From assembly GCF_036880985.1 (NCBI RefSeq), contig NZ_JBAJNO010000001.1, forward strand, positions 1 to 64,000: DNA of 64,000 nucleotides. Reading direction: 5' to 3'. Origin of the DNA: Limibacter armeniacum. Lineage in GTDB: Bacteria; Bacteroidota; Bacteroidia; Cytophagales; Flammeovirgaceae. Shown here piece by piece: positions 32,191-42,023 of the stretch; position 1 is the first letter of the stretch; every line of letters begins with the position of its first letter. The translations under genes and the position numbers were made by a program. Under the pieces are notes generated by a model that saw nothing but the letters and a program-made list of their open reading frames with translations, was not told where the DNA came from and did no database searches.

Positions 32191-35100
32191 ATGAAAATGA
32201 ATCAGCAAACGACGATACGGACTGGGCTCCTCGGTATTTTAATGATGCTGTTGACGCTTTCAGCCTTTGCGCAGGAACGCATGGTTACAGGTACAGTGAC
32301 CAATAACCAGGGAGAAGCACTTATAGGAGTAAGTGTATTGGTACAAGGTACTACCAAGGGTACCATTACAGACCTTGATGGAAAGTACAAGGTAAAACTT
32401 CAGGAGAATGAGAGTTTCCTTGTGTTCAGTTATTTGGGGTTTGACTCTCAAGTGATAGAGGTAGGTAATAAGACTGCAATCAACCTTGTGATGGAAGAAG
32501 ACGCTCATCAGTTAGGGGAAGTGGTTGTTACAGCTTTGGGTATTGAAAGGGATAAGAAAGCGATTGGTTATGCCATGCAGGAAGTAAATGGTGACCAGCT
32601 TTCAGCTGTAGTACAGACATCTCCATTGAATGCTCTATCAGGTAAAGTGGCTGGATTAAATGTGAGTACTTCAGGTAGTGGTCCAACGGGATCGACTAAT
32701 GTAACGATTCGTGGTTCTAACTCCTTAACAGGTAACAACCAGCCATTGTATGTGATTGATGGTGTGCCAATTAGTAATGATGGAGGAACATCAGCAGGAC
32801 AGTATGGTGGATTTGACTATGGTAATGCAGCCAATAACATTGATCCGAATGACATTGCTTCAATTTCAGTATTGAAAGGCGGTGCTGCATCGGCATTGTA
32901 TGGTTCTAGAGGTCAGAATGGTGTTATTATGATCACCACTAAGAAAGGAAGTAAGAAGCAAGGGATTTCAGTTGCGGTGAATTCCAATTTTGTGATGGAA
33001 AAGCCAGCGATATTACCCTCTTTCCAAAATAGCTACTCGCAAGGCGCTGGAGGAAAGTTTATCACTACTTCTAACCTGAGTTGGGGTGCAAAAATGACAG
33101 GTGCTGAAACTGTAACCAATTTTTTGGGCGAAGAGCAAGTGCTCTCTGAAAATTCAGAAAATCCAATAGGAGACTTCTTCAAGGATGGCTATACATGGAC
33201 AAATAGTATCTCAATCAGTAAAAACTCGGATATAGGAACAGTTTATTTTTCTGCTTCCAAGCAGGACAATGAATCAATAATGCCGAACAGTAATTTTGAT
33301 AAACTGTCAATGAATTTGCGAGCAATAACAAAGCTCACAGACTTTTTTACGGTAGATGCCAAAGTAAACTTTATCAACCAAAAAGCATTTAACCGTCCTA
33401 ACTTGGCAGGTTCACCAGATAACCCTATGTACTCTATTATGCAGTTACCACGTTCCATCACATTGGATCAGATGTCAGACTACATAACAGTAAATGGGTA
33501 TCCTGTTCATTACACGAATAAGTATCAGCACATTGATGGTAAACTGACAGTAAATGGTGATGCACCAGCATTTGCGGCAAGCCCTCTTTCACAGAACCCA
33601 TATTGGGCAACAGAACTGAACTTGAACAATGATGAGCGTAACCGTGCAATTGCTTTTGTTGAAGGTGACTTGAATTTGAAAAGCTTGTTTGGTGGATCGT
33701 CGTTGGATGCATTGAGCCTGAAATTCAGAGCAGGTGCAGACTATTATGTAGACAACAGACAAAAACATACCCATCATAATACGCTTTACAAGGGGAATGG
33801 CTTGGCGACAATCAATACATCTGACGCAACAAGAGGGGAGTACAATTATGATATCATCTTGAATGGTATGAAGACGTTAGGTCAATTTGGAATCAGCCTG
33901 ACGGGTGGTGCCAGTATGAACCGTATTGAGTGGACTTCTACTGCAGCCAACAGTGAGTCAGGTATCATTAATCCTTTTGGAGCATATGTTGTCAATAACT
34001 TCAACAACAGACAAATCAGTAAGGGACAATCACAGAGAGAGATTCAGTCAGTATTCGGAATGATGACATTAGACTGGAATGATCAGTTGTTTCTTGATCT
34101 GACAGGACGTAATGACTGGAGTTCTACGATGAATCCAGATAATTGGTCGTTTTTCTATCCATCCGCAAGTTTTAGCTGGGTTGCATCAGAAACTTTTGGA
34201 TTGGGTGATGCAGTGAATTATTTGAAATTCAGAACTTCTTATGCATGGGTGGGTAACTCATTGCCTCCAAATCAATTGTATTTCAACTATACAACAAACC
34301 CTGACCAGTATTTTGATTTGCCTTATGGAGCAATCCCAGGTTCAAAGCCTAATTATGATATGCTTCCAGAAATGACCAAGTCTTTTGATGTGGGTGTGGA
34401 AGCTCAATTGTTGAATGATCGTATATCTGTAGACTTGGCATACTACCAGACTGGAACTGAAAACCAACTGTTTCAAGCACCGCTTTCACCATCTTCTGGT
34501 TTTCAGACAGGATGGGTAAATGCAGGCTTTATTCGCAATGATGGAATCGAGTTGGCTTTGACAGGCAAACCTGTTCATAACGAAAATATTGAATGGGAAC
34601 TGATGGCAAATATTAGTCATAACCGTTCGATGGTAAAAGAACTGACAGAAGATGTAGAAAAACTGAATCTTGGTGGATATGGTGGGGTGCTAATCCAGGC
34701 AATTCCAGGAAGCCCTGTAGGTACAATTCACGGAACTAAGTTTGCCAAAGATGATGCTGGAAATATGATTTTGGATGGCAACAACTTGCCAATGATTGCT
34801 ACTACAGAAGAGGGCAATCGTGATGATCAGGCTTACCTAGGTAATAGTGTACCTCAATGGTTGTCAGGCTTTGGTAGTAATTTCCGCTACAAGTCATTCT
34901 TCGTGAATGTATTTATTGATGGTAAATTTGGTCATAAAATGTTCTCCTATACAAACTTGAGAGGTGCACAGGTCGGTACTTTGGACTTTACTGTAGAAGG
35001 CCGTGATGCTTGGGCTGCTTCTGAAGCTGATAGGGTATCACTAAATGTATCTGCTGATGCATGGGAGCCTACAGGCGGTTATAAGATAACTGGAGTAGAT

Positions 35101-35430
35101 CAAGAAGGTAATACAGTATCGTCATTTGTTGACCCACAAAAGTATTGGGATAGAGTATCTCAAATATCGGAGGCGTTTGTGTATGATGCTTCTTTTGTAA
35201 GGCTGCAGCAGGTCGCAATTGGTTTTAACCTACCTAAGTCTGTATTGGATAAGGTTTACCTGAAGAAAGCATCACTATCATTAGTAGGTAATAACCTAGC
35301 CTTCCTTTACAATAATGTTCCGAACGTATCACCAGAGTCAGCTGTCACAACGAACAATTCTGGAGGGGTGGAGATGTTTGCCTTCCCACAGACAGCAAGC
35401 TATGGCTTTAACCTGAATATAGAATTGTAA
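32191..35430 (+). CDS. SusC/RagA TonB-linked outer-membrane protein
   Basis: A 1079-residue SusC-type TonB-dependent transporter. After a signal (about 1-28, ending AFAQ), a carboxypeptidase-regulatory-like domain (about 30-105) begins RMVTGTVTNNQGEALIGVSV. The TonB-box-like LGEVVVTALGI and the plug domain (NVTIRGSNSLTGNNQPLYVID...GAASALYGSRGQNGVI) come next. A long beta-barrel ends at ASYGFNLNIEL. It imports oligosaccharides through the outer membrane with the SusD partner at 35503, which starts 72 bp later. It lacks an STN domain. Confidence 0.96.
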   Translation: MKMNQQTTIRTGLLGILMMLLTLSAFAQERMVTGTVTNNQGEALIGVSVLVQGTTKGTITDLDGKYKVKLQENESFLVFSYLGFDSQVIEVGNKTAINLVMEEDAHQLGEVVVTALGIERDKKAIGYAMQEVNGDQLSAVVQTSPLNALSGKVAGLNVSTSGSGPTGSTNVTIRGSNSLTGNNQPLYVIDGVPISNDGGTSAGQYGGFDYGNAANNIDPNDIASISVLKGGAASALYGSRGQNGVIMITTKKGSKKQGISVAVNSNFVMEKPAILPSFQNSYSQGAGGKFITTSNLSWGAKMTGAETVTNFLGEEQVLSENSENPIGDFFKDGYTWTNSISISKNSDIGTVYFSASKQDNESIMPNSNFDKLSMNLRAITKLTDFFTVDAKVNFINQKAFNRPNLAGSPDNPMYSIMQLPRSITLDQMSDYITVNGYPVHYTNKYQHIDGKLTVNGDAPAFAASPLSQNPYWATELNLNNDERNRAIAFVEGDLNLKSLFGGSSLDALSLKFRAGADYYVDNRQKHTHHNTLYKGNGLATINTSDATRGEYNYDIILNGMKTLGQFGISLTGGASMNRIEWTSTAANSESGIINPFGAYVVNNFNNRQISKGQSQREIQSVFGMMTLDWNDQLFLDLTGRNDWSSTMNPDNWSFFYPSASFSWVASETFGLGDAVNYLKFRTSYAWVGNSLPPNQLYFNYTTNPDQYFDLPYGAIPGSKPNYDMLPEMTKSFDVGVEAQLLNDRISVDLAYYQTGTENQLFQAPLSPSSGFQTGWVNAGFIRNDGIELALTGKPVHNENIEWELMANISHNRSMVKELTEDVEKLNLGGYGGVLIQAIPGSPVGTIHGTKFAKDDAGNMILDGNNLPMIATTEEGNRDDQAYLGNSVPQWLSGFGSNFRYKSFFVNVFIDGKFGHKMFSYTNLRGAQVGTLDFTVEGRDAWAASEADRVSLNVSADAWEPTGGYKITGVDQEGNTVSSFVDPQKYWDRVSQISEAFVYDASFVRLQQVAIGFNLPKSVLDKVYLKKASLSLVGNNLAFLYNNVPNVSPESAVTTNNSGGVEMFAFPQTASYGFNLNIEL

Positions 35431-35502
35431 AGGGTAGTGTTGAAGGGCTATTTATTGAGATAGCTCTTCTCCAAATTTTCAACTTTAAAATTGAAACCAA
35501 AG

Positions 35503-36996
35503 ATGAAAACCATCAATAAATATATACTGATGTTGCTGTGCTTGTTTATGACAGCAGCTTGTACGGAAGATTTTGAGGAAATAAACCGTTCACCGACTAG
35601 TGCGACTACAATTGATCCTTCGTTACTTTTCACTCGTTCTCTAGTGACAGGGGCAGGTATTAGCTACCGTGTTTATCAGTTGGTACATCAGACCTCAACA
35701 GGTTATTGGTCACAGCATTGGGCAAATATTCAGCCGGCATTTTCAGGGGATATCTATGAACCGAGTCCAGGTAATGGTATTTGGAGTTATTATTACTCCA
35801 GAACGTATTTTGCTCCCTTGAACCTAAATTATGAAACGCTAAAACTGCTGAATGAGATTGACCCGAATCCTATGAAGCTAGCATGTGCCAAAATCTGGAA
35901 TGTGTATATGTTCAGCTTGATGACGGATATGTATGGGGACATTCCTTATACAGAGGCATTTATTAATAACGAGCCAAAGTTTGATAAGCAGTCTGAGATC
36001 TATGCAGCTTTTTTTACAACGTTGGATGAAGCTATCAAGATGATCAAGGATAACCAAGGGTTGGGCTATCCTTCATTTGGTACAGCAGATGTGCTTTTCA
36101 ATGGAGATCTTGAAAAATGGATCCGCTTTGCCAATGCTCAAAAGCTTCGCTTAGGAATGCGTATCAGTAATGTTGACGCGGCAAAAGCTCAGGAAGTTGT
36201 ATCCAGTATTCCTTTGGATGAGTTGATTTTAGATAACTCGCAAAATGCTAAAATGTGGTGTGAAACAGCTACGAATGCCGTTACACATGATGTGAAAAAT
36301 GCTTTAGGTTTTGTCTACAATTGGCATGAGATCAGGGTAAGCAAGACTATGATGGACAAGCTTAAGCCGGCAAGTGGAGCAATTGATCCTCGTCTGTATC
36401 GCTTTGCGGAGCCAAATGATGATGGTGAGTATGTAGGACTTCCAAATGGTCAGTCTCGTACAGATCTTGCAGCAGAGAAAGACTACTTCAAAGAGAAATT
36501 CAACAATGTGGGACCTGCTTACAATTCACAGGAAGTAGAAGTGGCATACCATTTACTGACCTCAGCAGAGGTAAACTTTTTGTTGGCTGAGGCTGCATTG
36601 AAAGGTTGGGTTAGTGGTAGTGCACAGGATTATTATGAGTCTGGAATAATGAAGTCTATGGAACAGTTTGAGGTAACTGATGCTACAGCTATTTCAGATT
36701 TTATGGCAGCCCCTGAGGTAAGTTACAATGCAGCTTCTGCCATGGAGCAAATCATGACCCAGAAATGGGTGGCATTCTTTACCAACCCGATGCAGGCTTG
36801 GTGTGAAATGAGAAGAACAGGTATACCGGCACCTATGCCATTAGTAGACGCTTTCCCAGGCAATGAGGATATGCCTAGAAGAATTCCATATTCAACAGAT
36901 GAAGCAAACTACAATTCGGATCAGTATAATGTGGCAGTAACGCAAATGGGAGGAGACACCCAGTATACTCGTATGTGGTGGGATACACAGAACTGA
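35503..36996 (+). CDS. SusD/RagB-type lipoprotein (SusD-like_2)
   Basis: A 497-residue outer-membrane lipoprotein. I take the ATG at 35503, since the longer frame begins with TTG. The signal ends at LFMTAAC (Cys20). The mature start TEDFEEINRSPTSATTIDPS and the TPR-like helices (WNVYMFSLMTDMYGDIPYTEAF) are those of the SusD-like_2 group. The C-terminal ...QMGGDTQYTRMWWD closes it. It captures glycans at the surface as a lid on the SusC barrel. Neighbours: SusC upstream, sodium symporter downstream after a weak hairpin. Confidence 0.95.
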   Translation: MKTINKYILMLLCLFMTAACTEDFEEINRSPTSATTIDPSLLFTRSLVTGAGISYRVYQLVHQTSTGYWSQHWANIQPAFSGDIYEPSPGNGIWSYYYSRTYFAPLNLNYETLKLLNEIDPNPMKLACAKIWNVYMFSLMTDMYGDIPYTEAFINNEPKFDKQSEIYAAFFTTLDEAIKMIKDNQGLGYPSFGTADVLFNGDLEKWIRFANAQKLRLGMRISNVDAAKAQEVVSSIPLDELILDNSQNAKMWCETATNAVTHDVKNALGFVYNWHEIRVSKTMMDKLKPASGAIDPRLYRFAEPNDDGEYVGLPNGQSRTDLAAEKDYFKEKFNNVGPAYNSQEVEVAYHLLTSAEVNFLLAEAALKGWVSGSAQDYYESGIMKSMEQFEVTDATAISDFMAAPEVSYNAASAMEQIMTQKWVAFFTNPMQAWCEMRRTGIPAPMPLVDAFPGNEDMPRRIPYSTDEANYNSDQYNVAVTQMGGDTQYTRMWWDTQN

Positions 36997-37035
36997 AACT
37001 AGATAACAATTTATATTTCAGGCTATTTTTTCTTT

Positions 37036-37078
37036 TAAGGCTGGCAGTTGTACCGATGGTATGGCTGCTGGCTTTTTT
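37036..37078 (+). terminator. Terminator-like hairpin after susD
   Basis: AAGGCTGGCAG (37037-37047) pairs, with G-T wobbles, to CTGCTGGCTT, followed by six T. It lies 40 bp after the SusD stop. It overlaps an ATG at 37061, which argues against that codon being the start of the symporter gene. Confidence 0.75.
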
Positions 37079-37165
37079 GTTGCTAAAGGCGAAGCTGGTT
37101 GGTTACAAAAGGAACTCAAAAGGCTCTTTTTTGAAAGACTATTTTTGGGCTTAACCGATCAACAC

Positions 37166-39013
37166 ATGACATTAATCGATTATACTATCATAGCTATTTA
37201 TCTGCTGGCTATGGTAGGGGTGGGACTCTACTTTCAACGGCAAGCCGCTAAGGGAATCAATGCTTATTTCTTGGGGGATGGAAAAATGCCTTGGTGGGCT
37301 TTAGGAGCCTCAGGTATGGCATCAAACCTAGATGTAAGTGGCACGATGATTAACGTGGCTTTTATCTATGCATTGGGGACGATGGGCTATTTTATTGAGA
37401 TCAGGGGAGGCATTGTCCTGATCATGGCATTTATGATGACTTTTATGGGGCAATGGAACCGAAGGGCAAAGGTGATGACGATAGCGGAGTGGATGAAGGC
37501 CAGGTTTGGTGAAGGTCCGCAGGGTAAAACCGCAAGGTTGATTACCGCAATAGCCATGCTGTTATCTTCTATTGCGATTGTAACCTATTTTGCGATGGGA
37601 GCCGGCAAGTTCATTGGGGAGTTCCTTGGCTTACAGGATTATCTTGGGTTGCCTTCATCCTTTTGGGCAGCATCGATCATGATAGGCTTGGCGATGGTTT
37701 ATACAGTCAGCTCTGGTATTTATGGGGTAATATGGACAGACGTGTTTCAGGGAGGACTTATTCTCTTGACTATTTTATTGGTTTGTGCTAAAGCATTCTT
37801 TCTGGGTGACCTTCCAGAGGTTTTCAATATTTCAATTCCTTTGAAGAATGGAGGTTTTGAGCCTATTCTCACTAACCGATCCGATTGGACGAATATTATC
37901 CCTAAATGGGATTTGGGATTGCCTGAAAACGCTAGCTACTCAGTCTATAACCTGTTTGGGGTTGCCATCATTTTCTACCTGATGAAGGTTGTGATTGAGG
38001 GAGCATCTGGTACTGGAGGGTATATTGTACAGCGTTTTTATGCTGCCAAATCAGATAGGGAAGTAGGGTTACTGACTTTACTTTGGACTTCTCTGTTGGC
38101 ATTTAGGTGGCCATTGGTAGCTGCTATATGTGTATTGGGGATTCATTACGGGGTGAAAAGTGGTGTACCTATAGAAGACCCTGAAATGGTATTGCCTTAT
38201 GTGATTAACCATATGATTCCTGTCGGGTTAAAAGGATTGCTGATTGCCGGACTGATGGCTGCTGCCATGTCTACTTTTGATTCGATTGTCAATTCAGGCG
38301 CTTCTTATTGGGTAAAGGATATTTATCAGGCATTTATCAATCCGGCGGCGTCTGAAAAAAAGTTGATGCGTCATAGTAAAGGCTCATCCATTGTGATTGT
38401 ACTTGTCGGCTTACTGATGACTTTGAAGGTGAGCAGTATTAATGAGATTTATAGCTGGATTACTATGAGCCTAGGAGCAGGGTTAGGTATACCACTATTA
38501 TTACGCTGGTACTGGAGTAGGTTTAACGGGTATGGGTTTGCGATCGGAACAGGTGCTGGTATGTTGGCAGCGATAGTCCACAAGGCACTATTGTCTGACA
38601 TGGAAGAATACACTTCGTTTTTGTTGGTGAGCAGTGTGGCGCTTATAGGTAGCCTTCTAGGTACATATATCACCAAACCAACAGACGACAAGACACTGAT
38701 GAAGTTTTACAATATCACGCGTCCTGTAGGAGGGTGGCATAAATATCGGAAACAGTTTAGCCCATCAGTGCTTGCTCAGATTGACAAAGAAAATAGGAGA
38801 GGCATTATTAGTGGTTTCATCGCGATGGGCTGGCAGCTGTCCTTATTTGCAACAGGTATTATGCTAGTCGTAAAGCGTTGGGACTTATTTTCGTGGTTGA
38901 TGGGTATTACATTGGTATTTTCAGTGTTGTTGTATACCGTATGGTTCCGTCATCTTTCTGATGAAGTAACGGTGGAAGAATTAGAAAAAGAATCAGAAGA
39001 GTTGGTTAGTTAA
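37166..39013 (+). CDS. Sodium/solute symporter (SSS family)
   Basis: A 615-residue inner-membrane protein. I chose the ATG at 37166 because the protein then opens directly with the first helix (LIDYTIIAIYLLAMVGVGLYF). The longer frame would start inside the upstream hairpin. About fourteen transmembrane helices are visible, with the SSS-family signature region YTVSSGIYGVIWTDVFQG and the ASGMASNLDVSGTM unwound first helix. It takes up sugars or similar solutes with sodium across the inner membrane, and so would pass the product of SusCD import to the cytoplasm. The substrate is unknown. Confidence 0.92.
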   Translation: MTLIDYTIIAIYLLAMVGVGLYFQRQAAKGINAYFLGDGKMPWWALGASGMASNLDVSGTMINVAFIYALGTMGYFIEIRGGIVLIMAFMMTFMGQWNRRAKVMTIAEWMKARFGEGPQGKTARLITAIAMLLSSIAIVTYFAMGAGKFIGEFLGLQDYLGLPSSFWAASIMIGLAMVYTVSSGIYGVIWTDVFQGGLILLTILLVCAKAFFLGDLPEVFNISIPLKNGGFEPILTNRSDWTNIIPKWDLGLPENASYSVYNLFGVAIIFYLMKVVIEGASGTGGYIVQRFYAAKSDREVGLLTLLWTSLLAFRWPLVAAICVLGIHYGVKSGVPIEDPEMVLPYVINHMIPVGLKGLLIAGLMAAAMSTFDSIVNSGASYWVKDIYQAFINPAASEKKLMRHSKGSSIVIVLVGLLMTLKVSSINEIYSWITMSLGAGLGIPLLLRWYWSRFNGYGFAIGTGAGMLAAIVHKALLSDMEEYTSFLLVSSVALIGSLLGTYITKPTDDKTLMKFYNITRPVGGWHKYRKQFSPSVLAQIDKENRRGIISGFIAMGWQLSLFATGIMLVVKRWDLFSWLMGITLVFSVLLYTVWFRHLSDEVTVEELEKESEELVS

Positions 39014-39101
39014 TGTTTCTGGGGCAACGCCCATTGTTGGCTTGCGCCAATTTCTAGCCTTGAAAGGGCGGTATAATCTATAATTCACGTTATTATAAAA
39101 A

Positions 39102-39137
39102 AGTAAAGCAGTGTGGAACATCCACACTGCTTTTTCA
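39102..39137. terminator. Bidirectional intrinsic terminator
   Basis: AAAGCAGTGTGGA (39105-39117) pairs exactly with TCCACACTGCTTT around a 3-nt loop, with A- and T-rich ends. It serves both the symporter gene and the convergent FAD-oxidoreductase operon. Confidence 0.92.
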
Positions 39138-39171
39138 CTTTATACACTTTTAAAATTTGATAGTAAGTCAA

Positions 39172-40476
39172 TTATCGAATATTGTAATGAACAGCTTCCT
39201 GTATTTCTGAAATGGCAACGGCTCTTAAAGGCTTATTCTGTTGAACGGCCAATGCTGCTGTAGAGCCACAAGCTTCTCCAGCGGCACAAGAAGTCGGCAT
39301 AATGCGCAAGGCACTGTGTCCTTCTCTAGTAGCAGAAATACAACGTCCTGCCACCATCAGGTTGTCCGCATCTTTTACTAAAAGTGATCGGAGCGGAATA
39401 TCATAATACTGTCCTTCTGGCAGGTCTTCCATACGGCTATCCTCATCTTCCTGTCCGTGGATGTCAATCCCGTAACAGCCTCTCGCAATCACATCCTCAA
39501 ACTTGTGTCCTTTGGCAATATCATCCCCTGTTACGGCATAGTCACCAATAGCCCTTCTTGTTTCACGTACCCCTACCTGAACAGCAGTTTCCAGCAGGTA
39601 AGCCTCTTCAAAGCCCGGCACTTCATCTTGCAGCATTTTGACGACAGCATCTACCTGCTGCCTGCCCATCAGCTCTGCCTTGGTCAGGTCTTCTGAGGTA
39701 GAGGCATCCAGTCCCAATATGTTGGAAGTATTGAAAGAACCTTCACCGCTTTCCGGCAGTGTGGTGAAGAAGACATACTCAATAGCTTTGGGTAACCTGC
39801 CTTCTGCCTTGGCTTTCTCTACAAAGTTGGTCCAGCCGGCAATGGAATAGATTTTCTTTTCGTCGTATTCAAAATCAACCCAAGAGAGGAAATGTTCTTT
39901 GTTCTGAATGGCCCACTCATTTGCTTTCTTCATGTCAATGCCTCCCATACGGAAGAACAGGGTCATGGCTTGCAACTTGCCTGTCTTTTCATCGCCCTTT
40001 GTCCAAGGGAAATCCCCCAGGTAGAGCAACTGGGCGTCACCTGTGGTATCGATAAAGGCTTTGGCTGCCACATTGATAATATGCCCGCTTGCCAGAATAT
40101 CCATCGAGGTAATGCTGTTTCCTTCACGGTGAACCTTGACAGGCTCTGCATGTGGAAGGAATGTGACTCCTGCCTCTTTCAGCAGGGCAACAGCAGCTGA
40201 GCGGAAAGCACTGGCATAAAAGCCATTGTCAATCATGCCCCCTTGCCCGACCATCGTATGTTCAAGGTCTTCAAATACGCCATTGACTAATGGCTTGCCA
40301 TCGATAGCATGTTTCATAAATGGCGATACCATGCCTGCGCTTGACATCCCCCCGATAAACCCATAGTGTTCCACTAGCAGTACATCTGCACCCATGCGAC
40401 CTGCCTTTACAGCAGCCCCAACACCGGCGATACCTGCACCTGCCACGATAATATCATATGATTGTTTGAGTTCCAT
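39172..40476 (-). CDS. FAD-dependent oxidoreductase (FAD_oxidored type)
   Basis: A 434-residue cytoplasmic flavoprotein. The N-terminal dinucleotide motif reads IIVAGAGIAGVGAAVKAGRMGADVLL (Gly-x-Gly-x-x-Gly at 13-18), followed by HYGFIGGMSSAGMV. The C-terminal NLMVAGRCISATREGHSALRI region is characteristic of the family. The reaction is not known, though a role in oxidising a sugar or sugar acid is possible. It is the last gene of a five-gene operon; its start is 7 bp after the NanE stop. It is the intact relative of the degenerate FAD protein two genes upstream. Confidence 0.9.
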   Translation of the reverse strand: MELKQSYDIIVAGAGIAGVGAAVKAGRMGADVLLVEHYGFIGGMSSAGMVSPFMKHAIDGKPLVNGVFEDLEHTMVGQGGMIDNGFYASAFRSAAVALLKEAGVTFLPHAEPVKVHREGNSITSMDILASGHIINVAAKAFIDTTGDAQLLYLGDFPWTKGDEKTGKLQAMTLFFRMGGIDMKKANEWAIQNKEHFLSWVDFEYDEKKIYSIAGWTNFVEKAKAEGRLPKAIEYVFFTTLPESGEGSFNTSNILGLDASTSEDLTKAELMGRQQVDAVVKMLQDEVPGFEEAYLLETAVQVGVRETRRAIGDYAVTGDDIAKGHKFEDVIARGCYGIDIHGQEDEDSRMEDLPEGQYYDIPLRSLLVKDADNLMVAGRCISATREGHSALRIMPTSCAAGEACGSTAALAVQQNKPLRAVAISEIQEAVHYNIR

Positions 40477-40483
40477 AGTATCT

Positions 40484-41185
40484 TTATCCGATATAAGTTT
40501 TAGTCACTTCCTTGATTTTCTCCACATACCATTCTGTAATCAGGTGTGGCCTTGTAATGGCAGACCCAACCACGACAGCCCATGCGCCCAATTCGATCAT
40601 TCTGGCTGCATCTGCTGGGGTATTTACCCTTCCTTCGGCAAACACAGGCACCTTTGATGAGGCGACCATCTGCTCCAGAAATTCAAAGTCAGGCCCGTCC
40701 TTAGGTTTGTCTTTTGTATTTGGCGTATAGCCCGATAGTGTAGTGGAAAGGCAGTCTGCTCCAGCCGCCTCACAAGCTTCTCCCTCTTCGACAGTGGCAA
40801 TATCAGCCATGACGATGCAGTTGTATCGCTGCTTCACCTCCTTGATAAATTCGGGGCCACTCATCCCTTCTCGTTCCCTGAATGTGCCGTCAATGGCAAT
40901 GATATGGGTACCGATCTCCACCAAGGCTTCCACATCCTTGAAAGAACCGGTAATGCGTACATACCCGTCATCAAAGGATGACTTGACCAGTCCAACAACT
41001 GGCAGGTCAACCCGCTTGATAATGGCCGCTGTTTTTTCGACACCCTGAGAGCGGATGGCAATGGCACCGCCCATCTTGGCAGTCTCCGCAAAATTGCTGA
41101 CACCTTCTGTGGTATTGAATGGGGAGTCGCCCTCTGCTTGACACGAAACGATCAGTCCATTCTTCAGTTGTTCCATGATACTCAT
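40484..41185 (-). CDS. nanE: N-acylmannosamine-6-phosphate 2-epimerase
   Basis: A 233-residue TIM-barrel protein of the NanE family, which interconverts ManNAc-6-phosphate and GlcNAc-6-phosphate in the cytoplasm. NGLIVSCQAEGDSPF, GAIAIRSQGVE, the catalytic-lysine segment PVVGLVKSS (Lys68), and VFAEGRVNTP (Glu184) are present. AWAVVVGSAITRP forms the phosphate-binding end. Length matches the family. The ATG overlaps the stop of the upstream degenerate FAD protein by 4 bp (ATGA), so translation is coupled. Classic NanE partners (NanA lyase, NanK kinase) are not next to it. Confidence 0.95.
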   Translation of the reverse strand: MSIMEQLKNGLIVSCQAEGDSPFNTTEGVSNFAETAKMGGAIAIRSQGVEKTAAIIKRVDLPVVGLVKSSFDDGYVRITGSFKDVEALVEIGTHIIAIDGTFREREGMSGPEFIKEVKQRYNCIVMADIATVEEGEACEAAGADCLSTTLSGYTPNTKDKPKDGPDFEFLEQMVASSKVPVFAEGRVNTPADAARMIELGAWAVVVGSAITRPHLITEWYVEKIKEVTKTYIG

Positions 41186-42015
41186 ACAGCAATGGCATTT
41201 AAACGTTCCACCATCTCTGAGGCCTTGGCAAATTCCTGCTGGGCATTTTTGCTGGATACAGTGCCCATGATGCGGTTGCTTGCCTCTGTTACCTTACTGA
41301 AGTCCATCACGGATTGTGTCTGGGCTGGTAGCAGCTGAATTCTTGCCCCTGACATTCTTAGCCTATGGGCAAAGTCATCATTGGTTTCATTGGCTTCCAT
41401 CTCAGAGAATAGCTGTGTCTGGGGGGTGAGTGCCAAGCTGACCCAATACCTGCCATCTTCCACCTGCTTAAAGGTTCTCATGTAGGGAGCCAACAGGAAG
41501 CTGTCATGCTGAGGTGGTGTGACCATCAGGTGTATCCGCTTTTGTGTTAGTACAGCCTTTTCTGTAGTAGCCAGTTGCAACAGGTACTGGTCGTCAGAAG
41601 CATCAATGACTTGTGCGGCTGTCTTGGTAATGGTTCCTTCTTTGGCTACCAGTGTTACCGTAACGCCATCTTCTGAGCAGTCCACAGCCTGTGCTTTTAC
41701 ATGTAGCAGGTAAGGAATGCTTTCATCTTCCAGTGTGTAGAGCAATACAGACTTGACCACCTCAGGATTGAGTATGACCTGATTGCCTTCCTGTAGGTGG
41801 ACAGCCCTGTTCTGCTTTCTGATTGAGCTTAGCAACTCTTCTGCTATTCCTTGTACGTCATCGGTTTCCTGTAACAGGTTAAGCGATTCCGTGATGCTAC
41901 CTCCACAGAAGCCGTAATTGTTGATCAGCAGGACAGCTTTTCCAGCCCTTTTCAGGCTTATAGCCAAAGCCACACCCGTAATGGAAGCGTTATGTATGAT
42001 ATAGTCGTATTTCAT
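41182..42015 (-). CDS. Degenerate FAD-oxidoreductase-like protein
   Basis: A 277-residue protein related to the FAD oxidoreductase at 39172 but shorter. Its N-terminus (YDYIIHNASITGVALAISLK) aligns with the Rossmann motif, yet the glycine pattern GxGxxG is replaced by NASITG. The ...NNYGFCGGSITESLN segment is kept. It lacks the long C-terminal FAD-binding part. It may be a non-catalytic partner of the other flavoprotein, or bind something other than FAD. It starts 8 bp after the HyuA stop and overlaps nanE by 4 bp. Domain assignment by similarity to the neighbour. Confidence 0.75.
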   Translation of the reverse strand: MKYDYIIHNASITGVALAISLKRAGKAVLLINNYGFCGGSITESLNLLQETDDVQGIAEELLSSIRKQNRAVHLQEGNQVILNPEVVKSVLLYTLEDESIPYLLHVKAQAVDCSEDGVTVTLVAKEGTITKTAAQVIDASDDQYLLQLATTEKAVLTQKRIHLMVTPPQHDSFLLAPYMRTFKQVEDGRYWVSLALTPQTQLFSEMEANETNDDFAHRLRMSGARIQLLPAQTQSVMDFSKVTEASNRIMGTVSSKNAQQEFAKASEMVERLNAIAV

Positions 42016-42023
42016 GTGTTGTA

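Noticed and set aside
37061-37165. Longer start for the sodium symporter (ATG at 37061)
   Set aside because: The extra 35 residues lie over a terminator-like hairpin and carry charged residues not typical of the family start. The ATG at 37166 gives a normal first helix.
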